NCBI GenBank assembly: GCA_030044475.1
Contig: JASHVP010000175.1
Span: forward strand, 1-6,917
DNA: 6,917 nt
DNA from: Thermoplasmata archaeon
GTDB lineage: Archaea; Thermoplasmatota; Thermoplasmata; Lutacidiplasmatales; UBA184
Direction: 5' to 3'
Notes under the pieces: model-generated
The model's database searches: none
The model's input: only the letters and a program-made list of their open reading frames with translations
What the model was told of the DNA's origin: nothing
Shown: positions 5,261 through 6,917 of the stretch, in pieces
Layout of the letters: each line of letters begins with the position of its first letter
Numbering within the stretch: the stretch's first letter is position 1
Made by a program: the position numbers and the translations under genes

Positions 5261-6917
5261 ATGAGCGGCGGAGCGGGACCGGCCCCCCGGGCGCCGGATC
5301 CGGGCACCCGCGAGGCATTGCAGTGGTCGGAGTCCGCCCCTCCGAACCCTCCGGTAGCCCCGACTCCCCACCCCCCATCGGCCGCGTCGGCCCCCCGGCC
5401 GTCCTGGGCCACCCGCCGGATCGTCGAACCACTGACCCAGCCGGAGCGACTCACCTGGCTGCTCGCCATCCTCGTTTGCGCCGGGATCTCAGCCGCGATC
5501 TCCTACGTGATGCACTCGAACCCGATCGTCCCCGGGGGGGATCCGGGGACCTGGTTCGCGACGGGATACGCCTTCCTCAATGCGAACCACCCCTCGCAAT
5601 CGGTACCCCTGGCCTACCCCCCCATCCTGTTCCCCATCCTAGGGGTCACCGCGGAGCTCGCAGGGGGGCCAATGGCAGGGGCCCAGGTGTTCGCCCCGGT
5701 CCTCTACTTCCTCGTCGGGATGAGCCTCTTCTTCCTGTCGACCCAAATGCTCCGCAGTCGCCTTGTCGCGCTGGTCGCGACAAGCGTCATGATGCTGGAC
5801 CCCCAGCTGATTCAAATGCTCTACTGGGGAGCCTATCCGAACCTGCTTGGGTTCGTCTTCCTCTACACCGCGTTGGCGGGCCTCGTCATCATGGGCCACG
5901 GGCGCGTCTCGCGGGGCGCGGCGATCTTCTGGCTGTTCGCCCTCTTGACGGTCCTGACCCACTCGCTCACCGGACTGCTCCTCGCGAGTACGACGTTCTT
6001 CGTCCTCCTCCTCTCCTGGCCAATTGCCGTCCCCACTCGGGCCCAGTTTCTGGCCCAATCGGCGAGCGGGGAGATGGAGGTCCCGGGCGTGATCCGTCGG
6101 GGGCTGTTCTTCTCGAAGGGGGGGAAGGTCGGGATCGTCGTCTTTTCCGTGGCGGTGGCGGTGTACTACATCGTCACCGCACTGGCTCATGTCCCGCACC
6201 CGAGCTACTTCGTCTCCAATCCGATCGCGTTCCAGGTGGTCGGCCTCGGCGGGTTTTTCCACTCGCTGTTCCCCGGGTTCAATCTGGCCTCTCTCGTCGT
6301 GGTCGACCTGCTCGCCCTCGTGATCATCGCCATTCTACTGTTCTACGCGATCCTCGTCCTCCATCGACCGACCTGGCTGTCGACCCCGCTCCTCATCCTC
6401 CTCGGGAGCGGGGTCGCGATCACCCTCACTCCGGTCGTGGGGTGGATGTTCCGCATCGTCTCGGACTACACCCGATTCGGGTTCTTCCTCATCGTGCCGG
6501 TCGGGCTCTCGATCGCCTATCTGATCGATCGCGGGTGGGTGTCCGCCCGTACGGGACGGCCGCCACCTCCGACTCCCCCCCCGACCACGTCACCGACCCT
6601 GGCGCGTTGGTATCGCCGGACCCGGCACCCCCGACGGGCCGTCACTTTCGCCGTCGTGTCGTTCGTCGTGGGGCTGCTGATGGCGATCTCGATCACGAGC
6701 CCGGCACTCTGGCGACTCGAGACCGAGTTCACCCAGGTCGGGCACGACCAGTATTTCGTCGATGCGTTGAACGCGATCGACAAGACCGGAGTACCGGGCA
6801 GCATCCTGACCGTGCCCGGAGCCGACAAGTGGGCTCGGGCGATCTCGAACCGGAACGCGTACGCGCCGTACACACAAGCGACGTACCTGTTCTACCAGAG
6901 CCAGATCCTCGACTCCG
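5261..6917 (+). CDS. Polytopic membrane protein, GT-C-like, C-terminus cut off by the window edge
   Basis: The frame stays open from the ATG to the right edge: 552 residues are visible and no stop is reached. Residues 1-65 are Pro/Ala-rich and presumably cytoplasmic. About eleven hydrophobic segments follow, the first at 66-84, the last at 461-482. GGDPGTW (92-98) lies in the first outside loop; WGAYPNLLG (189-197) and LTHSLT (232-237) follow. A Pro-rich insert (428-447) separates two late membrane segments. After 485 a soluble, probably extracytoplasmic domain begins, with a W-x-x-A-x-x-x-R-x-AY pattern (524-534) that recalls the C-terminal part of archaeal multi-pass proteins related to GT-C transferases. 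The motifs match the left-hand membrane protein, making them paralogues. Transfer of a sugar from a lipid carrier is a plausible role, given the divergent polyprenyl-phosphate-sugar synthase gene, but is unproven; an uncharacterised transporter-like role remains possible. Confidence 0.85.
   Translation, partial: MSGGAGPAPRAPDPGTREALQWSESAPPNPPVAPTPHPPSAASAPRPSWATRRIVEPLTQPERLTWLLAILVCAGISAAISYVMHSNPIVPGGDPGTWFATGYAFLNANHPSQSVPLAYPPILFPILGVTAELAGGPMAGAQVFAPVLYFLVGMSLFFLSTQMLRSRLVALVATSVMMLDPQLIQMLYWGAYPNLLGFVFLYTALAGLVIMGHGRVSRGAAIFWLFALLTVLTHSLTGLLLASTTFFVLLLSWPIAVPTRAQFLAQSASGEMEVPGVIRRGLFFSKGGKVGIVVFSVAVAVYYIVTALAHVPHPSYFVSNPIAFQVVGLGGFFHSLFPGFNLASLVVVDLLALVIIAILLFYAILVLHRPTWLSTPLLILLGSGVAITLTPVVGWMFRIVSDYTRFGFFLIVPVGLSIAYLIDRGWVSARTGRPPPPTPPPTTSPTLARWYRRTRHPRRAVTFAVVSFVVGLLMAISITSPALWRLETEFTQVGHDQYFVDALNAIDKTGVPGSILTVPGADKWARAISNRNAYAPYTQATYLFYQSQILDS

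Noticed and set aside
5639..6262. A 207-residue minus-strand open frame rich in Glu, Asp and Arg
   Set aside because: Its composition is that of the reverse complement of hydrophobic membrane-segment codons, and it lies wholly inside the right-hand membrane-protein gene.

Overview
The window is a high-GC stretch with five intact or edge-truncated protein genes and no RNA gene, CRISPR array or mobile element that I can see. The best guess for the host is a high-GC archaeon, possibly a soil or sediment Thermoplasmata-type lineage. Four features point there. A TATA-like box lies about 27 bases before one start codon, as in leaderless archaeal transcripts. One secreted protein is rich in N-X-S/T sequons. 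There is a dolichol-phosphate-sugar-synthase-like enzyme. The large membrane proteins have a GT-C-like layout. The lineage is an inference; a high-GC bacterium cannot be excluded from sequence reading alone.

Layout, left to right. (1) A minus-strand membrane protein runs off the left edge; its N-terminal 244 residues are visible. (2) A 335-base divergent intergenic region holds a 13-bp palindrome, a repeated copy of its half-site, and an archaeal-type promoter. (3) A plus-strand secreted or anchored phosphoesterase of the PF04185/acid-phosphatase type follows. (4) It converges, with a gap of only 27 bases, on a minus-strand pair: a GT2 glycosyltransferase of the polyprenyl-phosphate-sugar synthase type with an unusual soluble C-terminal extension, then a GT4 (GT-B fold) glycosyltransferase downstream of it. 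(5) A 251-base divergent intergenic region contains two inverted repeats. (6) A plus-strand membrane protein runs off the right edge, with 552 residues visible.

The two edge-truncated membrane proteins are paralogues. They share a GGDPG-x-W motif after the first membrane segment, a WG-x-YPNLL motif and an LTH-x-LT motif at nearly the same spacing. Taken together the window looks like a surface-glycan or protein-glycosylation locus. The GT2 enzyme would charge a lipid carrier with sugar, the membrane proteins could be lipid-linked-sugar-dependent (GT-C-like) transferases, the GT4 enzyme would extend the glycan on the cytoplasmic side, and the sequon-rich phosphoesterase is a plausible glycosylated surface product. 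This joint role is a hypothesis from neighbourhood and motifs.
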